Shown in pieces: positions 8,236 through 18,172 of a stretch of DNA of 64,000 nucleotides. This DNA is from Rhizobium laguerreae (GTDB taxonomy: Bacteria > Pseudomonadota > Alphaproteobacteria > Rhizobiales > Rhizobiaceae). How positions within the stretch are numbered: position 1 is the first letter of the stretch; each line of letters starts with the position of its first letter. Where the stretch lies: positions 868,001-932,000 of the forward strand of contig NZ_MRDM01000014.1 of assembly GCF_002008165.1 (NCBI RefSeq). The letters are read 5' to 3'. The notes under the pieces are model-generated. The model saw nothing but the letters and a program-made list of their open reading frames with translations. It searched no databases and was not told where the DNA came from. A program made the position numbers and the translations under genes.

Positions 8236-9390
8236 CTACTCCGCCGGCATCCCGTGCGGGACGCGGAAGAGGCTCCGGTCCTGCGCGCGTTTTTCCGGTC
8301 GATGGCGCGTCAGCGCCAGAATGAAGCCGGCGGTGACGCAGATCGCCACCATAGACGAGCCGCCATATGAAATCAGCGGCAGCGTCATGCCCTTTGCCGG
8401 TAGCAGTTCGAGATTGACGCCGATATTGATGATCGACTGGATGCCCATCTGCAACACCAGTCCGGCGACGGCGAAACGGTTAAAATCGTTCCGCTCGCGA
8501 TAGGCATGCGAGAGGCCACGCAGTACCAGCACGGTAAACAGCGCGACGAGCGCCATGCAGAAGACGATGCCGAACTCCTCGGCCGCGACCGAGAAGATGA
8601 AGTCGGTATGCGCATCCGGGATGATGCGCTTGACGATGCCTTCGCCCGGTCCCTGGCCGAACCAGCTGCCGCGGATGATCGCCTCGCGCGCGGTATCGAT
8701 CTGGAAAGTATCACCCTCGCCTGTCATGAATTTGTCTATTCGGCCGGCGACGTGCGGAAAGACGTAATAGGCGCTGAGCAGGCCGCCGGCGCCTCCGATA
8801 CCGAGCAGCACGATCCAGATCCATGGCATGCCGGCCATGAAGAACATCCCGCCCCAGACGGCCGTGGTCAGGATGGTCTGGCCGAGGTCCGGTTGCGCGA
8901 CGAGAAGGGCCGCGACGATGCCGAACAGAATGATGGCAAAGAGATTGCCCGGGATCTCCGGCTGGCGCGCATGTTCGGCGAAAAGCCAGGCACAAACCAC
9001 GACGAAGGCAGGCTTCATGAATTCCGACGGCTGGACGGAAAGCCCGGCGATCCAGATCCAGCGTCTGCCACCCTTGACCTCCTGCCCGACGAACAGCACC
9101 AGCACCATCATCGCGATCGAGACGATCAGGATCAGGATCGCAGTGCGCCGAACCTGGCGCGGCGTCAGGAACGACAGCCCGAGCATGACAGCGATCGAGG
9201 GGATCATGAAGGCCGCATGGCGCTTGACGAAATGGAAGGGCTCGAGCCCGATGCGCTCGGCAACCGCAGGCGATGCCGCAAACGACAGCATGAAGCCGAT
9301 GCCCATCAGGAAGATGAACATCGCCAGGAAGAAGCGGTCGATGGTCCAGAACCAATCGGCCAGAGGCCCACGTTCCGCGCGGCTTACCAT
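8236..9390 (-). CDS. ftsW: Septal peptidoglycan glycosyltransferase FtsW
   Basis: SEDS-family polytopic membrane protein polymerising lipid II at the division site together with FtsI. The 384-residue sequence has about ten hydrophobic helices; recognisable stretches are GGRRWI in loop 3-4, VQPSEFMKPAFV, VAQPDLGQTI and the C-terminal LPLISYGGSSM signature. Its place between murD and murG and next to the septal genes points to FtsW rather than RodA. The short basic N-terminus starts at ATG 9390, 1 bp past the murD stop. Confidence 0.96.
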   Translation of the reverse strand: MVSRAERGPLADWFWTIDRFFLAMFIFLMGIGFMLSFAASPAVAERIGLEPFHFVKRHAAFMIPSIAVMLGLSFLTPRQVRRTAILILIVSIAMMVLVLFVGQEVKGGRRWIWIAGLSVQPSEFMKPAFVVVCAWLFAEHARQPEIPGNLFAIILFGIVAALLVAQPDLGQTILTTAVWGGMFFMAGMPWIWIVLLGIGGAGGLLSAYYVFPHVAGRIDKFMTGEGDTFQIDTAREAIIRGSWFGQGPGEGIVKRIIPDAHTDFIFSVAAEEFGIVFCMALVALFTVLVLRGLSHAYRERNDFNRFAVAGLVLQMGIQSIINIGVNLELLPAKGMTLPLISYGGSSMVAICVTAGFILALTRHRPEKRAQDRSLFRVPHGMPAE

Positions 9391-9391
9391 G

Positions 9392-10804
9392 TCATTTCTC
9401 TCCTGTTGCCGGACCGATCAGCATCGCAATACCGTCAAGCGCTGCCACGTGGGCGACGAAGGCTTCGCCCCTGACTTCGAAGTTCTTATACTGGTCGAAG
9501 CTTGCGCAAGCCGGGGATAACATCACGGCCGAAGCAGCGCTCTCGTCGCGTTCGGCATCGGCGGCCGCATGCGCGACGGCGCGCTCCAGCGTGCCCGAGA
9601 TCTCGTAAGGCACGGCCTCGCCGAGCGTCGCGGCGAATTCCGCCGCCGCCTCGCCGATCAGATAGGCCTTGGCGATGCGCGGAAAATAGGGAGCAAGAGT
9701 CGTGATCCCGCCAGCCTTCGGCAAGCCGCCGGCGATCCAATAGATGCGATCATAGCTCGAAAGAGCCGGCGCTGCGGCATCGGCATTGGTCGCCTTGGAA
9801 TCGTTGACGAAAACGACGCGGCCACGCTGCCCGACCGGCTGCATACGGTGCTTCAGTCCGGGAAACGAGGCAAGACCGGTGCGGATGTCGTCGGCGGAAA
9901 CCCCGACCGCGAGGCAGGAGGCGACGGCAGCGGCGGCGTTCTGCGCATTATGGCTGCCGCGCAGCGTCTGGATGCCGTCGAGATCGGCGAAGGGCAGCAT
10001 GGCGCCGCCGGCGGCCTGGATGAGTTTGGTGCCCTCGGCATAGATGCCGTCGGCCAGCACGTTGCGGCGCGAAATACGGACCACCTTGACGCTTGCCCGC
10101 TCAACACGGTCGGCAATCAGCGCCGAATGGCTGTCGTCGACGCCGACGATCGCGACATCGCTGCCGGCGACCAGCCTTTCCTTGATATCGGCATAATGCT
10201 GCATGGTGCCGTGACGGTCGAGATGATCGGGCGTCAGGTTGAGCAGGATGCCGGCAGACGGGTCCAGTGTCGGCGCCAGATCGATCTGGTAGGAGGAGCA
10301 TTCGACGACGTAATAACGCTCGGCCTTCGGCGGATCGAGCGTCAGCACCGCCGTGCCGATATTGCCGCCGAGCTGCGTGTCGTAGCCTGATGATTTCAGG
10401 ATATGGGCGATCAGCGCCGTCGTGGTCGACTTGCCGTTGGTGCCGGTTATGGCGATGAAAGGGCAATCCGGCGCATGGGCGCGGCGCTCGCGCACGAAGA
10501 GTTCGACGTCGCCGACGATATCGACGCCGGCCGCGCGGGCAAGATCGACGGTCCAGTGCGGCTTCGGATGGGTGAGCGGCACGCCGGGCGACAGCACGAA
10601 CAGCGCCTGCTGGCTCCAGTCGATGTTGTGCAGGTCTTCCGTCCTGATGCCTTCGGCAGCGGCCTTGGCGACACTGTCGGGATTGTCATCCCAGGCGGTC
10701 ACATCGGCACCGCCTGATATCAGCGCCCGGGCGGTGGCAAAGCCGGAGCCGCCGAGCCCGAAGAGCGCGACCTTCCTGTCCTTGAGCGTCGTGACCGGGA
10801 TCAT
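9392..10804 (-). CDS. murD: UDP-N-acetylmuramoylalanine--D-glutamate ligase
   Basis: Adds D-Glu to UDP-MurNAc-L-Ala. The 470-residue product shows the N-terminal LFGLGGSGFATARAL, the Mur ligase P-loop ITGTNGKSTTTALI (about 119-132), NLTPDHLDRHGTM, and C-terminal NDSKATNADA, which is the MurD-specific segment. It is between mraY and ftsW with gaps under 10 bp. Confidence 0.97.
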   Translation of the reverse strand: MIPVTTLKDRKVALFGLGGSGFATARALISGGADVTAWDDNPDSVAKAAAEGIRTEDLHNIDWSQQALFVLSPGVPLTHPKPHWTVDLARAAGVDIVGDVELFVRERRAHAPDCPFIAITGTNGKSTTTALIAHILKSSGYDTQLGGNIGTAVLTLDPPKAERYYVVECSSYQIDLAPTLDPSAGILLNLTPDHLDRHGTMQHYADIKERLVAGSDVAIVGVDDSHSALIADRVERASVKVVRISRRNVLADGIYAEGTKLIQAAGGAMLPFADLDGIQTLRGSHNAQNAAAAVASCLAVGVSADDIRTGLASFPGLKHRMQPVGQRGRVVFVNDSKATNADAAAPALSSYDRIYWIAGGLPKAGGITTLAPYFPRIAKAYLIGEAAAEFAATLGEAVPYEISGTLERAVAHAAADAERDESAASAVMLSPACASFDQYKNFEVRGEAFVAHVAALDGIAMLIGPATGEK

Positions 10805-10811
10805 CGCTGCC

Positions 10812-11912
10812 TCACCGGAGCTTCAGTGTCGAAAGGCCGAGCATCGCAAGGCCGACGGCGACGATCCAGAAGCGGATCACCACCTGGCTCTCGGTCCAGC
10901 CCTTCTTCTCGAAGTGATGATGGATCGGCGCCATCAGGAAGACGCGCCGGCCGGTCATCTTGAAGAAACCGACCTGGATGATGACCGACAGCGTCTCGAT
11001 GACGAAGAGGCCGCCGATGATTGCCATGACGATCTCGTGCTTTGTGGCGACGGCGACGGTGCCGATCGTGCCGCCGAGTGCCAGCGACCCTGTGTCGCCC
11101 ATGAAGATGGCGGCCGGCGGCGCGTTGAACCAGAGAAAGCCGAGGCCGGCGCCGATGACGGCGCCAAGCACGACGGCGAGTTCGCCGGTGCCGGGCACGA
11201 AATTGATCTGCAGGTAGTTCGCAAACACCACGTTGCCGGCGAGATAGGCGATGACCCCGAAGGAGGCGGCGGCGATCATCACCGGCACGATGGCAAGCCC
11301 GTCGAGACCGTCGGTCAGGTTGACGGCATTGCCGGCGCCGACGATGACGAAGCCGCCGAAGACGACGAACATGATGCCGATATTGATCATGAAGTCCTTG
11401 AAGAAGGGAAAGGCGATCGAGGAGCCGAAGGTCGAGCCGGCAATCCCCGAGGCAAGGGCGGTGCGCATCATGAAATAGACGGCGATGCCGGCGATGACGA
11501 ATTCGATGCCGAGCCGCGCCTTGCCGGAAAAGCCCATGTGGCTCTGCTTCGTGACCTTGAGATAATCGTCATAGAAGCCGATCGCGCCGAAGCCCAGCGT
11601 CACTAACAGCGTCGCGACGACATAGACGTTGGAAAGATCGGCCCAAAGAAGCGACGCGCCGACGATGCCGGCGAGGATCATCAGCCCGCCCATGGTCGGC
11701 GTGCCGGCCTTCTTGAAATGCGTCTGCGGCCCGTCGGCGCGGATCGGCTGGCCCTTGCCCTGCCGGATGCGCAGCGAATTGATGATCGTCGGCCCGAACA
11801 GGAAGACGATCAGTGCTGAGGTGAAGAGAGCAGCCCCCGTGCGGAAGGTAATATATCTGAACAGGTTCAGAAATTTGAAATATTCCGACAGTTCGACAAG
11901 CCAGATCAGCAT
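10812..11912 (-). CDS. mraY: Phospho-N-acetylmuramoyl-pentapeptide transferase
   Basis: Polytopic membrane enzyme transferring phospho-MurNAc-pentapeptide to undecaprenyl phosphate, giving lipid I. The 366-residue product has about ten helices and the family motifs GTPTMGG, the aspartate-rich DDYLKV, NAVNLTDGLDGLA and the histidine loop APIHHHFEKKGW. A 22-bp gap follows murF; start at ATG 11912 (MLIWLVELSEYF) gives the usual full length. Confidence 0.97.
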   Translation of the reverse strand: MLIWLVELSEYFKFLNLFRYITFRTGAALFTSALIVFLFGPTIINSLRIRQGKGQPIRADGPQTHFKKAGTPTMGGLMILAGIVGASLLWADLSNVYVVATLLVTLGFGAIGFYDDYLKVTKQSHMGFSGKARLGIEFVIAGIAVYFMMRTALASGIAGSTFGSSIAFPFFKDFMINIGIMFVVFGGFVIVGAGNAVNLTDGLDGLAIVPVMIAAASFGVIAYLAGNVVFANYLQINFVPGTGELAVVLGAVIGAGLGFLWFNAPPAAIFMGDTGSLALGGTIGTVAVATKHEIVMAIIGGLFVIETLSVIIQVGFFKMTGRRVFLMAPIHHHFEKKGWTESQVVIRFWIVAVGLAMLGLSTLKLR

Positions 11913-11934
11913 TCAGGGCCCCTTGTTTACCCGA

Positions 11935-13368
11935 TCAAAATTCGCGTTGCGTGTCGGCAAATGGCGGGAACTTGTCAAGGAGCGCGGCGACGATCTTGCC
12001 GAAACCGATGCCCAGAGACGATTTCACCATCAACACGTCGCCTGGCGCGACCGAGTTCAATACATAATCCGTCAATTCGCTAGTGTTCTCGCGATATTCG
12101 ACATGGACGCTTTCCGGCAACGATTCCTTGAGCACAGCCATCTCGGCTCCTGCCAGCCAGACATGCTCGATGCCGGCGGCAAGCAGCGGCACGGCAAGGT
12201 CGGTATGGACCTTCTGCGCATACTCGCCCATCTCCAGCATGTCGCCGAGCACGGCGATACGGCGTCCGCGGCCGGTCGGCAAGGAGGCCGCCAGCAGCGC
12301 GATTGCCGCGCGCATCGAGGCCGGATTGGCATTGTAGCTCTCGTCGATCAGCGTGAAGCTGCCGCCGCCGATGACAAGCCGGTGGCGCTTGCCCCTGCCC
12401 TTTTCCGGCCTCAGCGCCGCAAGCGCTTCGATCGCCTTCTGCATATCGGCGCCGACGATCCTGACGACTCCGAGCGCAGCGAGTGCATTCTCGGCGATAT
12501 GGCGGCCTGGAGCGCCGAGCGCGACCTCCAGCGTCTCGCCGCCGATCGTCAGCCACAGCGTTGAATTCTCGTCGGAACCATTGAATTCTGCGAGCCGGAA
12601 TTCGGCCTTGGCATGCTGGCCGAAGGAATGAATATGCTCGATGCCGTGCGACTGCGCCGTGCGGTCGAGGAAATTGAACTGGTCGTTGTCGCGGTTGAGC
12701 ACGACATGGCCGCCGGGTTCGAGCCCCTCGAAGATCTCGGCCTTGGCGGCGGCGATTTCCTTGATGTTCTTGAAATTGCCGAGATGCGCCGGCGCGATCG
12801 TCGTGATGATGGCGACATCGGGACGGATCATCGCCACCAGCGGCCGAATCTCGCCGGGATGGTTCATTCCGACTTCGAAGACGCCGTAATCCGTATCCTC
12901 AGGCATGCGCGCCAGCGTCAGCGGCACGCCCCAATGATTGTTGAAGGAGGCGACGGAGGCGTGCACCTTGCCGGAGGGCGACAGCACATGCCGCAGCATT
13001 TCCTTGGTCGTCGTCTTTCCCACAGATCCCGTCACGGCGATGATCCGGGCCCGCGAGCGCTCGCGCGAGGCAAGGCCGAGCCGGCCAAGTGCAGCGAGCA
13101 CGTCTTCCACGACGATCATCGGCACCGTCAGCCGACCCATGGCGGGAAGCCTCGCCTCGCTGACGACGAGAAGGGAGGCGCCGTTCGCCATCGCCATCGA
13201 GGCGTAGTCGTGGCCGTCGACGCGGTCGCCCTTGATCGCGAAGAAGGCTTCGCCCGGGGCAATCGAGCGGCTGTCGATGGAAATGCCGGTGATGCCTTCG
13301 GGCAGCGTGCCGAAAGGGCGCCCCGCCATCGCTGCGATCATGTCTTCCGTCGTCCAGAGCCAGCTCAA
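11935..13368 (-). CDS. murF: UDP-N-acetylmuramoyl-tripeptide--D-alanyl-D-alanine ligase
   Basis: Adds the D-Ala-D-Ala made by DdlB to the UDP-MurNAc-tripeptide. The 477-residue protein has the P-loop VTGSVGKTTTKEML (about 110-123), NNHWGVPLTLAR, EVGMNHPGEI, and a C-terminal ligand domain with IDESYNANPASM and LGDMLEMG, which are MurF signatures. Its ATG overlaps the murE stop (ATGA). Confidence 0.97.
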   Translation of the reverse strand: MSWLWTTEDMIAAMAGRPFGTLPEGITGISIDSRSIAPGEAFFAIKGDRVDGHDYASMAMANGASLLVVSEARLPAMGRLTVPMIVVEDVLAALGRLGLASRERSRARIIAVTGSVGKTTTKEMLRHVLSPSGKVHASVASFNNHWGVPLTLARMPEDTDYGVFEVGMNHPGEIRPLVAMIRPDVAIITTIAPAHLGNFKNIKEIAAAKAEIFEGLEPGGHVVLNRDNDQFNFLDRTAQSHGIEHIHSFGQHAKAEFRLAEFNGSDENSTLWLTIGGETLEVALGAPGRHIAENALAALGVVRIVGADMQKAIEALAALRPEKGRGKRHRLVIGGGSFTLIDESYNANPASMRAAIALLAASLPTGRGRRIAVLGDMLEMGEYAQKVHTDLAVPLLAAGIEHVWLAGAEMAVLKESLPESVHVEYRENTSELTDYVLNSVAPGDVLMVKSSLGIGFGKIVAALLDKFPPFADTQREF

Positions 13369-14825
13369 GATTTCAACTCCTCCAAGGCCTTGCGCACCTC
13401 TGCAAGATCGGAAAATGGCAGGGTGACGCTGCCGATTGTCTGCCCTTCCTCATGCCCCTTGCCGGCGACGATCAGCGTATCGCCGGATCTCAGCATGCCG
13501 ACAGCCTCGCGGATCGCCATGGCGCGATCGGCGATTTCCGAGGCGCAAGGCGCGGCCGTCATGATCTCTGCCCGGATCGAGGCCGGTTCCTCAGAACGTG
13601 GATTATCGTCGGTGACGATAACGACGTCGGCAAGACGGCAGGCGATTTCGCCCATGATCGGCCGTTTGCCGCGGTCACGGTCGCCGCCGCAACCGAAGAC
13701 GACGATGACGCGGCCGGTGGTGAAGGGTCTGACCGAGCCCAGAACGTTTTCCAGCGCATCCGGCTTGTGGGCGTAGTCGACATAGGCAAGAGCGCCGTCT
13801 CTCGCATGGCCGACGAGTTCGAGACGGCCGGACGCGCCAACGAGCTTCTCGAGCGCGGCCATCGCAACCTTCGCGTCAACGCTGGTCGACATGGCAAGCC
13901 CCGCGGCGACCAGCGCGTTGGCCACCTGAAAATCGCCGGCCAGCGGAATGTCCACCTCGAAGATCTCGCCGCCGATATGGATCTCGGCCATCTGCTTGTG
14001 GCGGAAGTGCTCGACGCGCTTCAACGAGAGATAATCGCCCCTCCGCCCGACGGTACGGATGTCGTGACCGGCATCGGTCGCGGCCTTGATCGCCTGCGCC
14101 GACCACGGATCGTCGGCAAAGATCACCGCCGGCGATCCCTTCGGCAGCAGCGTATCGAAAAGCCGCATCTTGGCGGCCATGTAGGCCTCGACGGTCGGAT
14201 GATAATCCATGTGATCGCGGCCGAGATTGGTGAAGGCGGCAGCCGCAAGCCTGACGCCATCGAGCCGGCACTGGTCGAGACCGTGGCTGGAGGCCTCCAT
14301 CGCGGCATGCGTCACGCCCTCTCCGGCGAGTTCGGCCAGCAGCTCATGAAGAGACACCGGATCGGGCGTCGTCAGCGAGCCATATTCGTTGCGCGTCGGC
14401 GAGACGACGCCCGTCGTGCCGATCATCGCGGCCGCGTGGCCCGCATGCGCCCAGATCTGCCGGGTGAAAGAAGCGACGGAGGTTTTGCCTGCGGTGCCGG
14501 TGACGGCGACCATGGTGTCGGGCTGCCTGCCGTGGAAACGCGCGGCGGCGATGGAAAGAAAACGGCGCGGCTCCTTGACCGCAAGCACGGGGATCGAAGC
14601 ATCGACGGCTTGGGAGGCGATCGCGACGGCGGCGCCGCGGCCGGCGGCATCCACGATGAAGCCCGCGCCGTCCGCCTTGGAGCCGGCGACCGCGACGAAG
14701 AGATTGCCCGGCGCCACCTTGCGGCTATCCGAAGACAGGCCTGAAATATCAAGCAGGCCTGCCGGGCCTTCGAGCTGTGCTTCAAGTTCCGGAAACTGAT
14801 CTCCGGCCAGGTCTCGCAATTTCAT
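13365..14825 (-). CDS. murE: UDP-MurNAc-L-Ala-D-Glu--2,6-diaminopimelate ligase
   Basis: Adds the third residue of the stem peptide. The 486-residue product has SSDSRKVAPG near the N-terminus, the P-loop VTGTAGKTSVASF (about 108-120), ASSHGLDQCR, NLGRDHMDYH and, near residue 407, DNPR. DNPR is the motif of meso-diaminopimelate-specific MurE, so the wall is Gram-negative DAP type. I chose ATG 14825 (MKLRDLAGD), which starts at the conserved domain; an in-frame ATG at 14885 would add 20 residues with no family similarity. Confidence 0.95.
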   Translation of the reverse strand: MKLRDLAGDQFPELEAQLEGPAGLLDISGLSSDSRKVAPGNLFVAVAGSKADGAGFIVDAAGRGAAVAIASQAVDASIPVLAVKEPRRFLSIAAARFHGRQPDTMVAVTGTAGKTSVASFTRQIWAHAGHAAAMIGTTGVVSPTRNEYGSLTTPDPVSLHELLAELAGEGVTHAAMEASSHGLDQCRLDGVRLAAAAFTNLGRDHMDYHPTVEAYMAAKMRLFDTLLPKGSPAVIFADDPWSAQAIKAATDAGHDIRTVGRRGDYLSLKRVEHFRHKQMAEIHIGGEIFEVDIPLAGDFQVANALVAAGLAMSTSVDAKVAMAALEKLVGASGRLELVGHARDGALAYVDYAHKPDALENVLGSVRPFTTGRVIVVFGCGGDRDRGKRPIMGEIACRLADVVIVTDDNPRSEEPASIRAEIMTAAPCASEIADRAMAIREAVGMLRSGDTLIVAGKGHEEGQTIGSVTLPFSDLAEVRKALEELKS

Positions 14826-14891
14826 CGAATGCACTTTTCTCTCTTGAAGCCGGTTCACCCCTCGCGAATCGGCGTCGATATTCATTCACAC

Positions 14892-16652
14892 TCAATAAGA
14901 CACCAGCAAGGCCGATCCGCCCTCCCCGAATTTCGGTTCGATGCCGAGAATAGGGGCCGCACGCCTGATGATCTCCCGGGCGATCGGGCCGGCGGTACCG
15001 GCGGAGATCGTTCCGCCATAGGCTTTCTCGCCGGTCTTCGGCTCGTCGCAGAAAGTGATCACGGCATATTTGGGATCGTTCATGGGGAATGCGGCGATGA
15101 AGGAATTGAAATTCAGGGTTGACGAATAACGACCGTTCACCACCTTGTCGGCCGTGCCAGTCTTACTGCCGACGGAAAAGCCCGGCACGCGGGCGACACG
15201 CCCAGATCCCTTGTAGCCGTTGAAGTCAAGGAGATAGCGGATCTCGTCGCTGGTGGTCTTCTTGATGACCTGCGTGGCGATCTCATCGGCCTGTTCGCGT
15301 GTGCGCGGCAGGAATGTCGGCTCGATCAGTTTGCCGCCGTTGACGAGAGCGGCAGCCGCCACCCCTGTCTGCAGCGCCGTCGTCGAGACGCCATGGCCGA
15401 AGGAAATCGTGATCGAATTGATCTTCTTCCAGACGCGCGGCTGGCTCGGCATCTTCACTTCAGGCAACTCGGTCTGCATCTTCGTCAAGAGGCCGAACTT
15501 GGTGAGATAGTCCTTCTGCGCATCGATGCCGACCATATCGATGACCCGCGCCGTACCGATATTCGAAGAATACTGGAAAATCTCAGGCACGGTCAGCCAG
15601 CGGCGCTGCCCATGAAAATCGTGGATGGTGAAGCCGCCGATATAGATCGATTTGCTGGCATCGAAACTGTCGGTCATCTTCACCTTGCCGCTGTCGAGCG
15701 CCATGGCAAGCGAAAAGGTCTTGAAGGTCGAGCCCATTTCGAAGGTGCCGTTGGTCATCCGGTTGAGCCAACCCTCCTTGGCGCCTTCCTGCGGATCGTT
15801 CGGATCGAAATCCGGCGCCGATGCCATCGCCAGCACTTCCCCGGTATGCACGTCGATGACCGCAGCACCGGCGCCCTTGGCCTGGAAGTTGCTGACGGCG
15901 TTGACGACCGCGTCCCGGACGATGTTCTGCACGCGCAGGTCGATCGATAGCCGCACCGGCTCGAGCGGCTGGTCGCTGGTCATGCCGACGGAAGCGAGAT
16001 CGGCAAGTCCCTGGTCGTCGATGAATTTCTCCATGCCGGCGACACCGCGGTTGTCGATGTTGACGTAACCGAGGATGTGCGCGGCGGTCGCCCCGCCCGG
16101 ATAGAAGCGGCGCTTCTCCGGCCTGAAGCCGATGCCGGGAATGCCGAGCGCCAGGATCTGGCTCTGCTGCTTCGGCGTCAGTTGCCGGCGCAGCCAGGCG
16201 AAATGCGAGGTCTTGACCGAGAGCTTCTTATAAGTGTCCCTAACGTCGAGCTCGGGCAGCACCGTTGCAAGCTTCTCGACCGCCTCGTCGGCATCGACGA
16301 TCTTGTTCGGTTCGGCAAACAGCGAGACGGTGCGGATGTCGGTGGCCAGCACCTCGCCGTTGCGGTCGAGAATGTCCGGGCGCGAGGCCATCAGCCGGTC
16401 GGGCGGCAGGATGCTGGAGACGACCTCCTGGTCCTTCATCGCATATTCGACGAGACGGCCGCCGATGACGGCGTAAACACCCATGAAGCCGAGGATCAGC
16501 AGGCCGACGCGGCTTTTTGCCTGCCCTGATTTCTTCTTGCGCGATCCCTCGATCGCCAGGCCGGCGGGGGAAGGACCGCCGAACCGGTTATAGACGCCGG
16601 CGGAGAAATGCGCCTGGCTCTTCAAAACCATGATGCGGGAAAGAAACGACAT
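14892..16652 (-). CDS. ftsI: Septal D,D-transpeptidase FtsI (PBP3, class B)
   Basis: Class B penicillin-binding protein cross-linking septal peptidoglycan with FtsW. The 586-residue protein has a basic cytoplasmic tail (EGSRKKKSGQAKSRV), one membrane helix at about 48-66 (VGLLILGFMGVYAVIGG), a dimerisation domain starting RPDILDRNGEVLATD, and the three active-site motifs: STFK near 307 (catalytic Ser), SSN near 360 and KTG near 495. The start ATG at 16652 touches the ftsL stop. The cytoplasmic tail is longer than in E. coli, as is common in Rhizobiales. Confidence 0.96.
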   Translation of the reverse strand: MSFLSRIMVLKSQAHFSAGVYNRFGGPSPAGLAIEGSRKKKSGQAKSRVGLLILGFMGVYAVIGGRLVEYAMKDQEVVSSILPPDRLMASRPDILDRNGEVLATDIRTVSLFAEPNKIVDADEAVEKLATVLPELDVRDTYKKLSVKTSHFAWLRRQLTPKQQSQILALGIPGIGFRPEKRRFYPGGATAAHILGYVNIDNRGVAGMEKFIDDQGLADLASVGMTSDQPLEPVRLSIDLRVQNIVRDAVVNAVSNFQAKGAGAAVIDVHTGEVLAMASAPDFDPNDPQEGAKEGWLNRMTNGTFEMGSTFKTFSLAMALDSGKVKMTDSFDASKSIYIGGFTIHDFHGQRRWLTVPEIFQYSSNIGTARVIDMVGIDAQKDYLTKFGLLTKMQTELPEVKMPSQPRVWKKINSITISFGHGVSTTALQTGVAAAALVNGGKLIEPTFLPRTREQADEIATQVIKKTTSDEIRYLLDFNGYKGSGRVARVPGFSVGSKTGTADKVVNGRYSSTLNFNSFIAAFPMNDPKYAVITFCDEPKTGEKAYGGTISAGTAGPIAREIIRRAAPILGIEPKFGEGGSALLVSY

Positions 16653-17128
16653 TATTCCTCCACCGATCCGGTTTCGATCTGGTCTGCATCCTCTGCCTCG
16701 CCGCGTGGCGCAGGCATCGGAATGGGCTGTGCCTTGGCGGTGGCTTGCGCGCCCTTGGTGTCTGGTGCGCCTTTGGCGCTGGCCACGGTCGCGCCCTTGG
16801 CGCTGACCTTTGCCTCCGTCACGTCAGGGACGGGAACCTCGGATTTCAGCATCGGCAATTCCTTGGCATGCACCAGCGCCGTCGATTCCGTCGGCTGCAG
16901 CTTCAATTCTTCATTATAGGCCTTGACCAGACGCTCCAGCCGGTTCGGCTGCGATTGCAGCGCCCAGTCGGCCTTGAGAAGGTCAATCGTGTCCTTCTCA
17001 AGCTTGATCTCTGCTTCGAGGCGATGAACCTCCTCGACCTTCAATTCGGCGCGGTGCTTGATCGTGTAGGTCACGGTGGCGGTGGCCGTCATGACGCCGA
17101 TGAGCACGAGATCGAACGTTTTCAGCAT
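16652..17128 (-). CDS. ftsL: Cell division protein FtsL
   Basis: Small bitopic divisome protein forming a complex with FtsQ and FtsB. The 158-residue product has one N-terminal helix (LVLIGVMTATATVTYTI), then a charged heptad-rich stretch (VEEVHRLEAEIKLEKDTIDLLKADWA) predicted as coiled coil, and a long Ala/Pro/Lys-rich tail (about 100-158) that is low complexity. I start at ATG 17128 because GGAGGT lies 4 bp before it inside the end of rsmH; an upstream in-frame ATG at 17158 has none. It overlaps no other gene but starts 2 bp after the rsmH stop. Confidence 0.92.
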   Translation of the reverse strand: MLKTFDLVLIGVMTATATVTYTIKHRAELKVEEVHRLEAEIKLEKDTIDLLKADWALQSQPNRLERLVKAYNEELKLQPTESTALVHAKELPMLKSEVPVPDVTEAKVSAKGATVASAKGAPDTKGAQATAKAQPIPMPAPRGEAEDADQIETGSVEE

Positions 17129-17129
17129 A

Positions 17130-18155
17130 TCAACCTCCAAGCTTTCCGAGACTGGCAAGATTGGGAAACCCGAAGAGCGACATATCCGCGGCTTCGGCGG
17201 CGGCGTCCGTCCTCAGGCCGGCGCGCAGCTTGGCGGAACGGGCGCGTGGATTGACCTCGGCCTCCGCCTCGCTTGCCGAAACCATTGGCTTGCCGATCGC
17301 CGCAAAGGTTGCCGCCCGCTCATGCGCGACCGGCAGATGCCGCGAACCCGAAGCCTTGCCGGCGCGATCGGAGAAGAACTTCTTGACGATGCGGTCTTCG
17401 AGCGAATGAAAGGTGACGACGACAAGCCGCCCGCCGGGCTTCAGTACCGTTTCCGCCGCGAACAGCGCCTGCGCCAGTTCGCCGAGCTCGTCGTTGACGA
17501 AGACACGCAAGGCCTGGAAGACGCGCGTTGCAGGATGGATCTTGTCTTTCATCTTGCGCGGCGTTACGAGCTCGATGAGACCGGCGAGATCGCGTGTCGT
17601 TTCGAACGGTTTTTCCTCGCGTCGCTTCTCGATCGCATGGGCGATGCGCGGCGCCTGGCTTTCCTCGCCGAGAAAATGGAAGATGCGGATGAGATCGGCG
17701 ACTTTGGCGCGGTTGACGACATCGGCGGCCGAAACGCCTTCGGCCGACATGCGCATATCGAGCGGTCCGTTTTTCTGGAAGGAGAAGCCGCGTTCAGCTT
17801 CGTCGATCTGCATGGAGGAGACGCCGATATCGAGCACAACGCCGTCGAGCCCGCCTTGCGGCGCATGATCGGCAAGATGCGAGAATTGCGAATGAACGAG
17901 CCTGAGGCGACCGCCATGGGCGGCAACCATCGCTTGGCCGGCCGTAATCGCAGTCGGATCGCGATCGAGCGCGATCACCTCGGCGCCGGCAGCAAGGATG
18001 GCCGAGCTGTAACCGCCTGCACCGAACGTACCGTCGAGGATAAGTTTGCCGGGCGCGGGCGCCAATGCCGCAAGGACTTCATCGAGAAGAACCGGAATGT
18101 GACGAACCGGTCCGCCACCGGCATCAGTTGAACCTCCGCCAGGATTCGCCACCAT
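17130..18155 (-). CDS. rsmH: 16S rRNA (cytosine-1402-N4)-methyltransferase
   Basis: SAM-dependent methyltransferase (formerly MraW) modifying C1402 of 16S rRNA. The 341-residue product carries HIPVLLDEVL (19-28), the SAM loop DGTFGAGGYSSAIL (41-54), ALDRDPTAI, LDIGVSSMQID, and the C-terminal FHSLEDRIVKKFF. I chose ATG 18155 (MVANPGGG), 17 bp after mraZ; longer frames upstream overlap mraZ antisense-free but lack homology. Second gene of the dcw operon. Confidence 0.96.
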   Translation of the reverse strand: MVANPGGGSTDAGGGPVRHIPVLLDEVLAALAPAPGKLILDGTFGAGGYSSAILAAGAEVIALDRDPTAITAGQAMVAAHGGRLRLVHSQFSHLADHAPQGGLDGVVLDIGVSSMQIDEAERGFSFQKNGPLDMRMSAEGVSAADVVNRAKVADLIRIFHFLGEESQAPRIAHAIEKRREEKPFETTRDLAGLIELVTPRKMKDKIHPATRVFQALRVFVNDELGELAQALFAAETVLKPGGRLVVVTFHSLEDRIVKKFFSDRAGKASGSRHLPVAHERAATFAAIGKPMVSASEAEAEVNPRARSAKLRAGLRTDAAAEAADMSLFGFPNLASLGKLGG

Positions 18156-18172
18156 TCCGTTCCCTCGTTCTT